From Xylocopa sonorina (taxonomy: Eukaryota; Arthropoda; Insecta; Hymenoptera; Apidae): a stretch of DNA of 64,000 nt. The position numbers and the translations under genes are program-made. The notes under the pieces are model-generated. The model saw nothing but the letters and a program-made list of their open reading frames with translations. It was not told the origin of the DNA and ran no database searches. The stretch lies in NCBI RefSeq assembly GCF_050948175.1, contig NC_135198.1:13815001-13879000 (forward strand), in the 5' to 3' direction. Each line of letters begins with the position of its first letter. The stretch's first letter is position 1. This document shows, in pieces, positions 36,301 through 47,593 of the stretch.

Positions 36301-36953
36301 GAACTTGATTGGCACTCTGCCCAGCGATCAAGATTACAACGAATGGAACCCTCAAGATTTTTCAACCTGGCTGATGAATAAAATGCGCTATATGTATATC
36401 CCGCGTCGTACGCAAACACACCATCTCTATACCTTTTGGATTGTAGGAAATTTAAATGATGCAGAGGGTAGACAGCTGCTACGCGAGGCGCTCGAGTATA
36501 TCGTAAGTGTTTTCAATTTACTTGCACCTTACTTACCATTACTTGACCATGCGATACAAAAGTAAATCATTTAATCTGAATTATTCGTCCAGGAATCGAA
36601 TGTAGACGTTAGAATAACTGTAATTGTTAATCCGCTCGCAGACCCGAACAATCTCGACAGTACAACCGATATTAACCGTATAGTACTGGCTGCATTGAAT
36701 GCTCTTTCGGTAGAAAAGTCTGTGCGCTTCGTTCGCAATGTAATTAAGGAAGATGTTGCTAGCGTTATTATTAGCGGTAAATTTCACATAGAGGTGACTA
36801 TTACTTCATTTTTTTTATTTTTTTAACGTCAGTTTATATAATATTTTACGGAGAGAGGGTGGAAAAGTAAATATAATACGTAGTATAATACATGTTTCGA
36901 TTCGTAAAGACCATTATAAAAACTTAGGAGGAGGTTGTAAGAGAACGGTTGAG

Positions 36954-36996
<43 letters not shown>

Positions 36997-38594
36997 GTCG
37001 ACGACGAATTGTCTGTGCATCGTCGATACGTTAAAACGGTACTGGGTCTAGAGAAAGGAACCAGAGCGATAGTGTGTAACGGACGAGTAATCGGCCCTTT
37101 GGATAATGGTGAAGAATTTACAAGCGAAGACTTTTCACTGTTGGAAAGATTCAGTCGAAGCACTTATGACGATAAATTGTTTAAAAGATTGATAAAAGGA
37201 CAATTACTCGAAGAAGATGACGATGAATACGGTACGGAATACTAATCTATGAAAACTTATATTAGTTGCATACCGAAGAAATCCTCTGACATTGTTGCAA
37301 TTATCCTTTCTGCAGAGAAAAACGAAATCACGGACGACATGATAATGAAAATTACATCTTTGTTGGCATCGCATCCGCAAACACGAAGTCGATTCCTAAT
37401 CCGTTTTCACGGTGACAGTTACAGGTGAGCCGCGGGGGATGGGCAAACGGTGACTTTTATGCTAAAATATGCTAATCCCTCGCTATATTTTGATTATCAA
37501 TCAATTCAGCGCCATAAAAGTTCCAGCCGCAAATCCTGACGAAGTGGCATTTAATTTGATCGCTATTGTCGATCCGGTGTCGCGCGGTGCTCAAAAACTC
37601 GGACCGATTTTACAAACACTTCAACGGTCGTTGAATTGCAACGTGAAAGTGTTTTTAAATTGTGTGGACAAGAACAGCGATATGCCATTAAAAAGGTATT
37701 TTTTTTTTTTTTTATTATTATTTCTCATATTTCACTCTTACAAGATATTTATTCTGTTTGGAACGGAACGCGAATTCATTCCTTCTTGTTACATATTTCA
37801 GCTTCTATCGTTACGTGTTTGAACCTGAATTGCAATTCTCCTCCGATGGGCATATTAACGGAGCAGTGGCGAAATTCACCAAATTACCGACTTCGTCTCT
37901 TTTGACACAGTATATCCACGCGGCAGAAAATTGGTTGGTCGAAGTAGTCAGAAGCGTTTACGATTTGGATAATATCAAATTGGACAACGTAGCGATTGGA
38001 GTGCATAGGTAAATAGATCGCGAGCAAAAATGAAATGCAACTAAATATCTGTTGAAAGGTATAGTATACTTTTTCTTCATTGTTTACAGTGAATTCGAAT
38101 TGGAACATTTGCTTCTCGAGGGTCACTGTTTCGAAGCGGTATTGGGAAATCCTCCGCGTGGATTACAAATCACACTGGGAACAGAAAGGCAACCGTTAAT
38201 GGTGGATACTATAGTAATGGCAAACTTGGGATACTTTCAGTTGAAAGCAAACCCGGGTGAATGGGTGTTGCGTCTTCGGCAAGGCCGCTCGGCAGAAATT
38301 TACGATTTCACTACGGTTGGTGGCCAAGATGTAATACAAAACGGTAACGATGTAAAAGTCGTAATAAATTCGCTAAGAAGTCACGTGTTGAAAATAAAAG
38401 TGTCCAAGAAACCGGACAAGGTTGGAATGGATCTTTTATCCGAGGACGATAAAACCTCGGGTTTATGGAACTCTATCTCTAGGTAAGCGAAATCTTTTTC
38501 CTCTTCACGTTTCAATCGATCACATAGTCGTTGGCTATGACTATTTAGAACAGCTTCGAATTCGTCGGTGTATGCGTCTGTCTCTCTGTCTGTA

Positions 38595-38633
<39 letters not shown>

Positions 38634-40325
38634 GTGTATACAAATATGATTTATAAAGATATGCGATACTTAAAAAAATATTACTCATTGACTCTTTAAC
38701 TTTAATATTTCCATTCATTTTCTCTTTCTTTTAGCTTTTCCAAATTTTGGTAAGCTTTCCACACAATTACTTGAATACCAATCGATCTTCGTAACGCGTA
38801 GAAATACATACGATTATCCTATCCTACTTGGCTTAAACGGGCGTTATTCATCGGTTGCGGTACAATGCTTGCGTAGACGCGTTACATTTCTCAGGAAGCA
38901 AAAAGAACGCAGCGTTACTTTCCACTTTCATTTCCTAATTTTGTTGTCTTCTTTCTTTTTTTTTTTTCATAATTAGGACATTCACGACAGCGGACGATGG
39001 CGATGATCAGGACGACAAGTTGAATATCTTTTCTCTAGCCTCTGGCCACTTGTACGAACGATTCCTTAAAATTATGATGCTGAGCGTTGTAAAACATACT
39101 AAAAGTACCGTGAAATTTTGGTTCTTGAAAAACTATCTTTCACCAACGCTAAAAGTAAGCCGTTACGTCTAATACGGGATGGATTGGAATTAACGAACGA
39201 ACCGAGCGATATAACGTAACGATACCGCAGTTGAATAATCGACTATTCAAGCAAATCTTTCATTGCCGTAGGATTTTTTACCCCATATGGCAAAGGAATA
39301 TGGTTTTGAATACGAACTCGTACAATACAAATGGCCCCGTTGGCTTCATCAGCAGACTGAAAAACAGAGAACTATATGGGGCTATAAAATACTATTCCTA
39401 GACGTACTGTTCCCTTTAAACGTTAAAAAAATAATATTCGTCGACGCTGATCAGGTACAACGATCGTTTATAATTGTCATTCTTAGTTTGTCGACACTGT
39501 GATAACGTAGACACTGTCGATAGGTCGTCAGGGCGGATTTGAAAGAATTAGCGACTATGGATCTTGGTGACGCGCCGTACGCGTATACTCCGTTCTGCGA
39601 CAGTAGGAAGGAGATGGACGGGTTCAGATTTTGGAAGCAAGGCTACTGGCGAAATCATTTACAGGGGCGTGCGTATCACATCAGCGCTTTGTACGTGGTA
39701 GATTTGAAACGATTCAGGCGCATCGCAGCCGGAGATAGATTGAGGGGACAGTATCAGGCATTGAGTCAAGATCCCAACAGTTTGGCCAACCTCGACCAAG
39801 TCCGTACGATGCTGATAGCGCGATTAGACTATCGATCGCGGAATCTGTTCTAATCTCAATTGTAAATAAACAAACCTGTCGTTTCAGGATCTTCCTAATA
39901 ATATGATACATCAAGTGGCTATTAAAACGTTGCCGCAAGAGTGGTTATGGTGCGAAACTTGGTGCGACGATGCATCGAAAAAATATGCTAAGACTATAGA
40001 TTTGGTAAATAAGTGGAGTTACTTTTTTTCTTTCTTTCTACGGTATGTTTAAGCGTAATACGCAATTGTTGTATCGCAGTGTAATAACCCGATGACTAAA
40101 GAAGCCAAGCTGCAAGCTGCCGTACGCATTTTACCAGAATGGGTGGGATACGATGAAGAAATAAAATCCTTACAATCGAAGCTAGAGAACGAGAACAGGC
40201 AGACGGAGAAGGAAGAGAATGGTAGGTATATCGTTGAAAAAGTTACTATTATTTTATCATTGTTCACCGTTCTTTTAGATACATTCGATGCGGTCAAAGA
40301 TTTCGACAAGCACGAAGAGTTATAA
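33371..40325 (+). CDS. Uggt: UDP-glucose:glycoprotein glucosyltransferase
   Basis: Twenty-three exons, all phase-consistent: 33371-33581, 33643-33881, 33963-34145, 34228-34400, 34538-34733, 34845-35058, 35131-35351, 35462-35683, 35795-36153, 36259-36502, 36593-36793, 36928-37231, 37316-37424, 37510-37695, 37802-38008, 38090-38482, 38735-38749, 38977-39154, 39272-39454, 39524-39799, 39888-40004, 40080-40221 and 40279-40325. About 1539 residues, typical for UGGT. It has a signal peptide ('RFILYFHIILLCTLC'), several thioredoxin-like folding-sensor segments, and a C-terminal GT24 catalytic domain ('NIFSLASGHLYERF', 'KFWFLKNYLSP', 'VQYKWPRWLHQQTEKQR') with the DxD-type 'FVDADQ'. It ends with the ER-retention signal HEEL. 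The enzyme reglucosylates misfolded N-glycoproteins in the ER lumen for another calnexin cycle. Odd points: a 15-nt microexon and a 13-residue polyglutamine tract. Confidence 0.97.
36958..36996 (+). repeat. (CAG)12-CAA tract coding 13 glutamines in UGGT
   Basis: Twelve CAG codons and one CAA in UGGT exon 12, just after 'VVRERLRE' and before 'VDDELSVHRRYVK'. Near-pure codon use means it should be length-polymorphic. Confidence 0.95.
38590..38632. repeat. (TCTG)n microsatellite in UGGT intron
   Basis: About nine TCTG units in the intron immediately before the 15-nt microexon. Confidence 0.9.
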
Positions 40326-41978
40326 ATGAAAATGGGATAATGTGTAAAGTTTAGTTGATAATTATACGGAGAAGGAGTGAGAATTTTCTAAAAATGATCG
40401 ATCATTTTCGATGTTAGGAACGCTACGATTAGGAACGAACGAGTACTGCGATGCGAAATATCACGGCGAGTCATCGCGATTAATAGATTAGTATTTAAGG
40501 TTCAGCGAGATCGAGTTGTTGCCGCAGTATTGTAGCAATTAATCGTAGGCAGGAAACAATGTCCATGCTGTTCATACGATTGTGATTTTGTATTTCTCTA
40601 CTTTATAGTTGTAAGGAATAAACTTGTAACGTTTCTAAAATACGATTGTTGTACGATCGTTACCCCTGGATCGTGGATCGAACGAATTTCGCTACTAATG
40701 ACATCTCTCGTCGGTAGAAAAACACACGTGGTGTGGATCGTGATGGATTGGTTGCGCGCGCTCTAGCCATGCTCTTTCATGTTTATCGTGTCGAATGTTC
40801 TCTTCTAGTTTGCTCGCATTCTATTCGGTTCAATGGAAATAATGAAAGATTCTTTTTTATTTTCGGAATAAAAGGAGCCGCAATCTGTCCCAAGAATGGA
40901 TAAACCTACTAGAGATAATCGCACGTCGTACGTAATTTCACTCTGTTCTTCTTATTTAAACTTTCGTATCAACGAACTTGGAAAAGAGGCAATGCCGATC
41001 TACTAACGATACCTATTTCTATTTCTACCGCGATAGACGCATAACTGCAACTAAACGCACGTACGTCTACTCTTGTGTCGAGCGAACATTCGACGATTCA
41101 ATTAGATTGAGACGGCGATTGGCGCTTCATTTCCAAGCATCGATGCAAATGGATTTTATATCGTAGTTGCAAATCAAAAGGAATGTACGAAATATAAAAG
41201 GGGAAGGAAATGATGAGAGGAAGATGAGTGAGAAAATTAAAGTGTTTCACGTGGCCCTGGAAGCAATCAAACGTAACAGAAGATAACGTTTAAGAAAGAG
41301 CAACGAACAATAACAGAAACAGGAAAGCGTGATACGTTGAAACGCCAAACGTTATCTCGCGCGATGCACGACAAAGAGGGAATAGAGAGATAAATGTAGA
41401 GTTTACGAAGAAAAAAACAGATAGAGGAAGCGAAAAGAGGGGGAATCAACAGTTGTTGGAGAAGCGGCAAAGTAGGGGAAAGGGAAACGATAGAGAGCGA
41501 TCTTTGAGAGAGAGAGAGAGAGAGAGAGAAATTCATCGAGAGTTAAGCTATCTAGTAAAACAAACGGGCTAGACCGGACCTCTTGGAGATCTTCTATCGA
41601 AAGACAATATGAAGTGGCGTGAAGCTTTCATCATTGTTTATGTAATTAGTAACGAGCGTACAGTGTGTTCAGTCAGTTTTTTCGATCGGCCGAGAACTTA
41701 ATCCGTGTCGTGTCGTGTCGTGTCGTGTCGTGTCGTGTAGTGTCGAGTTGTGGCCGTACCCCCTTCTTTTCGCCTCCAGTTCCCTCGTTCAGCCTCGCTT
41801 CGCTTTTGCCACGACACGCCTCGCCTGCTCGCGACGTCGCCTCGTGTCTTTGTTTTCCTCCCTTTCGCTTTTCCTTTCCATATTTTCGATCGATTCACCG
41901 AACCGTTTCGGTGAATCGATTCGGTTCTCTCGTTGGATATCACGATCTAGTGCCGTTCTCCATCATACGCGCGCACGT

Positions 41979-42010
<32 letters not shown>

Positions 42011-42041
42011 TATATACACGCAACCATTGCGTACAAGGGCC
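40326..42041. other. UGGT 3' UTR and ZnT upstream region
   Basis: An AATAAA near 40616 is a likely UGGT polyadenylation signal. Further right are a (GA)n run (about 41506-41529), a (GTGTC)n pentanucleotide run (41704-41738) and a (CA)n run (about 41979-42003). The last lies within 40 bp of the ZnT start codon, presumably in its 5' UTR. No extra gene recognised. Confidence 0.55.
41704..41738. repeat. (GTGTC)n pentanucleotide repeat
   Basis: About seven near-perfect GTGTC units upstream of the zinc transporter gene. Confidence 0.9.
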
Positions 42042-44875
42042 ATGGACGACGAAAGGATCAAGCTGTGAGTTCAAATATCCTTCCAGATTCGATCGGGTCG
42101 GGTCGGGTCGGGTCGGGTCGGGTCGGGTCGGGTCGGATCGGATCGGATCGGATCGGATCGGATCGGATCGTCGACAAGACAAGACACGTCACGTCCCACT
42201 CTTTTCGTACTCGATGAATTTATCCGATATCGCATCTCAGCGTGAAACGCGCTTCCACCAAATGATTTGCGCGCTACCCGTTCGATCTTTCGATCGTTCC
42301 GTCTGAGAAATCGATCGCTTTAACTCTCTATTCTCCCGTCGAAATTTTACCATTTCCTTTTCGTTCCCTTGAATTCGAAAGCGGAAAGTGGCTTTTTTCC
42401 TCGAACCGTTGTTACGGATAACGATCAGACGTATCAGTAGGTATTTGCACACGGCATCCCTGGCGTTATCATATCGTTAGATATCGAGCAACGATAGCAA
42501 TAGTTAAGAGAACCGTGCACGATCTCACGTACATACATCTCTGCGTACATCTATATACCCGTCCATCAATACCATTACTTTGAAGATATTTTTACCAAGA
42601 ATAGAAGAATAGAAATGAAGTATGTAGATTATCCTTTTGCCCCGGTTCAGAAATCGTACTAAATGGTAAAATGAAATCTATCATGCAACTATCGCGTAGA
42701 AGAAGAATCTAATCGAAGAAGAAAGATAGAAGAAAGGATTAACGAACCTTGATTAGCTAATAATATTGATATCGCGATTATTGGTATCGCCGCGTCGCGT
42801 CGCGTGGAGATAACTACAATATATAGCAAGTTGAGAGGATGTCAAAGGGAAACCGAAATGCTAAGTGCTAAATGCTAAATGCTAAATGCTAAATGCTAAA
42901 TGCGAGATGACTCCTGAAGTTGATACTTTAACAACAGAATTCGTTTCCTTGGAATCAACTGCGTACGTCGGTTGCATCGATCGAGGTTTGAAAACATTCT
43001 CCGGTAGTAACTATGTATCTCTTTTCTATTTTGACGGAAAACTAGATTCAAAGACAAGGCCGTGTACGGATACGGGACGAGCATTCCGCCGAATAACAAC
43101 GACGAGAACCTAGAGGAGAACGAGGCATCATCGAGGAAGGTGATATTTTGCGTGCACGGGAAACTTTCGGGTTGTTGCACGGTAGTAAAGGCCGGTACGT
43201 CGACGATTGACGGAAGCACGACTACCGCGCTACCGGCTGCTACCACCGGCATCGATTTTCAAGCAACTTCTTCCTGTAACGATCGATTCAGTTAAATCAG
43301 GGAACCGATTGGTAAGCCGATTCTTCCTCCGTATCTGTATCTGTATCTGTATTTCCGTAGCAGCTGTACCGGAAGACCATTGTCACAGGGAAAGGGACGA
43401 GGAGATCGATAAAAAGGCAAGAAAGAAATTACTGCTTGCTAGTACGCTATGCGTAATTTTTATGATTGCGGAAATCGTAGGTAATCATATACCATGTGCC
43501 GTTGTAAGGGCGCGTCAGTTTTGTCAACGACGGTCAGTTTAGACGGTGACAGAGTCGACGATTCGATCGATAAGAAATGTTTATTTTTATTTCAGGCGGG
43601 ATAATGTCGAACAGTCTGGCAATCGCAACGGATGCTGCTCATTTGTTAACCGATTTCGCCTCGTTCATGATCTCGTTGTTCTCGATATGGGTCGCGAGCA
43701 GGCCGGCGACGAGAAAAATGCCCTTTGGCTGGTACCGAGCGGAAGTAGGTGGTTACGATTCAGATTACTACGGCACTTACGGCACTTACCACCGGTTCGT
43801 TAAATCGTCTTCTTTCCAGGTAATAGGAGCTTTGACCTCGGTTCTACTGATATGGGTGGTCACCGGCATCCTTTTTTACCTAGCGGTCGAGAGAGTAGTC
43901 CACAAGGATTTCAAGCTAGAGCCCACCGTCATGTTGATCACCTCTGTCGTGGGTGTTGCGGTAAATCTAGTGTTAGTGGCACGACGCATCTCGAAATTCA
44001 TTCGAAGATCATTCGAAAATCGTCAACGACGAATCATCGTCCAATCATCGTTCGAGGATTGAAGATTTTTTTCGTCTCTCGTAGAATGGGCTTATCGTTG
44101 CATCAACATGGTCACAGTCACGGACGCGACACGCGCAAGCCCGGTCCAACTATAGAGAACGACGATAGGATCGACGAGGAAGAGAGTAATTCCCACGATA
44201 GAAGAAATATCAACGTACGTGCCGCTTTTATCCACGTTTTGGGAGATTTTATTCAAAGCGTAGGCGTGTTCGTTGCGGCGTTGGTAATTTATTTCAAGGT
44301 ACGTATCGGACTCGCATTCCGTCGTCTCATCGCCTCGCTACTACCCCCACCCGGTACCGATGATAATAATTACAGCCAAGCTGGAGCGTAGTCGATCCAA
44401 TTTGCACCTTTCTCTTTTCATTGTTGGTCATGTTAACCACGGTCGCGATTATTAAAGACGTGATGAACGTTCTAATGGAAGGAATTCCAAAAGGTTTCGA
44501 ATACTCCCAAGTCGAGAGTACGTTTATGGAAATCGATGGTGTAGTTAAAGTCCATAATCTTCGTATCTGGGCGCTCTCGTTGGATAAAACAGCACTCTCC
44601 GCGCACCTCGCGATAAGTAAGCGCAACGTTTCTTTCTTTTTCTTTTCTTTTCTTTTCTTTTCTTTTCATTTCTTTTCTTTTCTTTCCTTCTTTTTCTTTC
44701 TTTTCTTTCTTTTCTTTCTTTTCACACAGGACCAGGAACAAGTCCTCACGATATATTGCGCACCGCCACTAGAAACATTCACGACGAGTACAAATTTTTT
44801 GAAATGACACTTCAAATCGAGGAGTTTGACGAACGGATGGAAAATTGTAAACAATGCAAGGCGTTGTCCCAGTAA
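42042..44875 (+). CDS. ZnT/SLC30-family zinc transporter (ZnT2/3/8-like)
   Basis: Eight exons in phase: 42042-42064, 43046-43194, 43364-43480, 43596-43744, 43820-43971, 44085-44298, 44376-44616 and 44730-44875, giving about 396 residues. Cation diffusion facilitator hallmarks are clear. TM1 is 'LLLASTLCVIFMIAEIVGG'. TM2 carries the HxxxD zinc site ('ATDAAHLLTDFASF') and TM5 the second site ('FIHVLGDFIQSVGVF'). A histidine loop 'HQHGHSHG' lies between TM4 and TM5. The cytosolic C-terminal ferredoxin-like domain includes 'MEGIPKGFEYSQVE', 'VHNLRIWALSLDKTALSAHLAI' and a final 'CKQCKALSQ'. It exports cytosolic zinc into vesicles or across the plasma membrane by zinc/proton exchange. The first coding exon is only 23 nt and is followed by a roughly 1-kb intron full of repeats. 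Paralog assignment within the ZnT2/3/4/8 group is not possible from this alone. Confidence 0.95.
42095..42170. repeat. (GGGTC)8 followed by (GGATC)7
   Basis: Two adjoining pentanucleotide arrays differing by one base, in ZnT intron 1 about 30 bp after the donor site. Eight GGG runs with 2-nt loops on the sense strand make a G-quadruplex possible in DNA and pre-mRNA. Confidence 0.93.
42857..42903. repeat. (CTAAATG)n heptanucleotide repeat
   Basis: About six near-perfect 7-bp units inside ZnT intron 1; the first copy reads CTAAGTG. Confidence 0.9.
44637..44722. repeat. (TTTTC)n polypyrimidine tract before the last ZnT exon
   Basis: TTTTC/TTTCTT units fill most of the last ZnT intron and lead directly to the CACACAG acceptor at 44729. 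It is an extended polypyrimidine tract built from a microsatellite. Confidence 0.85.
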
Positions 44876-45430
44876 TTACGGCCCTTTTTACGGATTTTTT
44901 TTACGCACTTTCAATCAGATATTATACAGCGAATACATGCTGGCTTAGCGCAGTCAACGCGTATCGCTGTTATTCCAATTTATTCTAAATGTTACCTTTT
45001 CTCCAGCAAACCGATTAAATGATACGAAAAAAAAAGATAAAACTACAATCGGGTAAACGTATCTGCGAATAAACTTTAAAACGACAATAAAAAAACAATC
45101 GAAAACATGCGTAATTTATTTGATATATCCTGGAACCCGTGGCGCCATCTCCGCGGAAACTAGCGAGACTAAATGCTCGATTAGTTTCACCGCTTCTCTG
45201 AGAGACGGCGCCACTGGCCACTGGCCACTGAAGTAGTTTACTTCGCTGTCGATAACGCTGTGCGAACAGTTTCACCACTTTTCACAGAGATGGCGCCACG
45301 GGTTCTCTAATTTAGTTTTGCTTCGTTTCGTTAAAACGAAGGCCGCTCCAAAGCTACGTGTAACCTATTCAGTTTTGTTTCCGTTAGGACACCGTCGCTG
45401 CGTAAACGTCAAAGATAGCCTGTCAAAAGA
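44876..45430. promoter_or_regulatory. ZnT 3' end and IGBP1 promoter with repeated GGCGCC boxes
   Basis: A 19-bp perfect inverted repeat (45133-45151 and 45287-45305), containing GAGATGGCGCCAC, flanks a third related box near 45203-45215. The middle and right boxes also form an imperfect 35-bp direct repeat beginning AGTTTCACC. See findings for the CTCF-like interpretation. The IGBP1 start codon follows at 45431. Confidence 0.6.
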
Positions 45431-46767
45431 ATGGCTACGTCGCAAGATAATCCTTCGCACGTTGAAAACGATTCGAAAAATCCTACCACGCTGTCCGACT
45501 TGTTCGATAAAGCGTTCGAGCTTTTTAATAACATAAACAACACAGACGAACCTACGAACAGTCCAAAAATTCAGGTATTTTCGCGAATAAAGTTCCGTTT
45601 TCCCTCATCTACGGTATTTTCCATAAATCTCTCTCTTTCTATTTTTCTTGATACTCGATACTTGATATCAGTCTGATATCAGGCGAACTATGAACATGTT
45701 CGAAGAAGCGACGAGACTAGTGTCCATAGTCGATATGTTTAGCCGGAATGAAACTTTGGAAGAAGTGGCTACGGAAAATCTCAAGTATTTTTTATTGCCA
45801 GCCTTCCTTGGTGCGCTTGCCACGAAAATTTCAAGCACGGATGATCGTATGCATATCGTTAATATCGCCGAAATTTATTTCCTCGACTTTTTGAAACGCG
45901 TCAAAGCTTACGGTTTTACCAACATCGAAATACCAGAAATAAATACGGAACGCGACAAAGAAGGCGCAGTGGAAAAAGTTGGAACGAATGCCGAACTGAT
46001 CACAGAAATGGTAAGTAACTCTCCCAGTCCTGGTAAACTCGCTGCGTTTGTTCGCATTCAAGCGTATCGATGCTCTCTAGGTAAACCGAAGAAACGCTAA
46101 ATTGCAAAGATACAAGGAACAAAAGGAACTGGAATCTCGTCTAAAAATCTTGAAGGAAAATGTATCAAATCCGAATATAGACGACGAAATCAAGAGAGAA
46201 TATATCGTGGCTCTTATTAAATTCTACATTAATTTAACGGTAGAGGAACTGGTCTCGATAGCTGCGGAAAAGCCAATTTTGGAGCACATGAGAAATATGA
46301 GAAGGCCCGAAAGCGCGTCTGCTCAAATTCTCCAAAAGCGCAGACCGTCCCCTCCAAAGTTACAACCGATCATTATTACACGAGACCAAGTGCAGAAAAA
46401 AGTATTTGGAATCGGTTATCCTAGTCTACCCGTTCTCACCGTACAAGAATTTTATGACCAACGAGTGAAGGAGGGAGAGTAAGTGGAAAAAGAATTTTCT
46501 CTGCTCCAACATCATTTTTGAAATCCTTTCCATTTTCTTACTTTTGCATACAGTTGGCCCGATCGTTCTCAGCGGCATCAAACCAACGCCAAGTGTTTGC
46601 AAAACATGGCCAACGGTCAACGAGAGGATAACCAACAAGAAGAAGACGTTAAAAAGGAAGAGATGATCGAAACGGATAACCCAGAAATCCTCGAGCAATT
46701 ACGTGCGATGGACGAGTACAAAGATACGCATAGAAGAGGCTGGGGTAATCGAGCTAACAGAAGTTAA
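45431..46767 (+). CDS. Tap42: Immunoglobulin-binding protein 1 / Tap42 (alpha4), PP2A regulator
   Basis: Four exons in phase: 45431-45574, 45672-46010, 46081-46478 and 46554-46767, about 364 residues, normal for the family. The N-terminal TPR-like helical domain includes 'LSDLFDKAFELFNNI', 'MFEEATRLVSIVDMFSRNETLEEVATENLKY' and 'LPAFLGALATK'. The conserved second half has 'RRNAKLQRYKEQKELE', 'REYIVALIKFYINLTVEELVSI', 'ITRDQVQKKVFGIGYPSLPVLTVQEFYDQ' and a C-terminal 'RGWGNRANRS'. Alpha4/Tap42 binds catalytic subunits of PP2A, PP4 and PP6, stabilises them and works downstream of TOR. The intron 1 acceptor lies in a duplicated TGATATCAG; I chose the first copy because it keeps frame. Confidence 0.96.
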
Positions 46768-47593
46768 ACGTAAAACGTAAATGTTTCAAAGAATGTACAC
46801 GCGATCTTGTGTTATATTTATGTTATTATATATATATATATATATATGTACCAATACAATATGCGTTACGAAATAGTCGTATCCTGTGTTATTCACTCAT
46901 TAACGGCGATGATAATTAGTTTGGAAAGGGTAGGAAGTAAAGAGAAGAGGCGTAGCAGTTGGAACGATTGGCGCGGTCCAACGAAACCAGATGGCGTAAC
47001 CGCAGACACGCAGGTGTCAACTCGAAAACGGTAATACCAATAGAGTGGGAGTCTCGTATGCGTCAGCAACAGGTTGCGAGAACGTGAACGCGTTCTCGCT
47101 TTTTCTATTTTCAGTGTAAGTTGAATCGTCGATTAAAATCGCGAGTTTTGACAAATCGATTCGTTCAACCTTTCAAGTGGCCACCAGTCGATCACGATCT
47201 TGTTGACAATGGGATTCCGCTAAACAAACATTCGCGCGTGAACCATCTATCTCCGGATAGACGAAAAGAAATGTCTTATCACGCGTTTTTTACAGTTTTA
47301 GTCTTACGTGCGCGCGCGCAGAACGCGAACGATGGCTAATTTAGAATTATTTATTTTCGGAACAAGATCACGCTTACGAGTTTCTACCGTTTAATTTACC
47401 TGCGAAATTATCTATCGTGGCAAGGTTAGATATAGATTAGCAATCAATTCCCTTTACAGTGGCACGCTGGCGTCTCAGTTAAGATCAAAATCCGATTTCT
47501 ACGTATATTCGAACGTGTTCATTCCAAGCGCACAGATTGTTCCGCTCCTTTTTCTTTTCCAGTGAATACAATCTCTGTTAGCACGGCCAAACT
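46768..47593. other. Intergenic interval / possible conu 5' UTR
   Basis: Contains a (TA)n run near 46826-46846 and nothing gene-like. An acceptor-like TTTTCCAG at 47556-47563, just before the conu ATG, suggests a noncoding upstream exon for conu. Confidence 0.5.

Noticed and set aside
42042..42064. ZnT starting at a downstream Met instead of the 23-nt exon
   Set aside because: The 23-nt exon has a good GTGAGT donor, gives phase 2 matching the next exon, and yields a charged N-terminus typical of the family; still the least secure ZnT exon.
41665..42306. 213-residue open frame on + across the ZnT 5' region
   Set aside because: It is built from pentanucleotide and CA repeats, overlaps the well-supported ZnT first exon in another frame, and has no conserved-looking segment.
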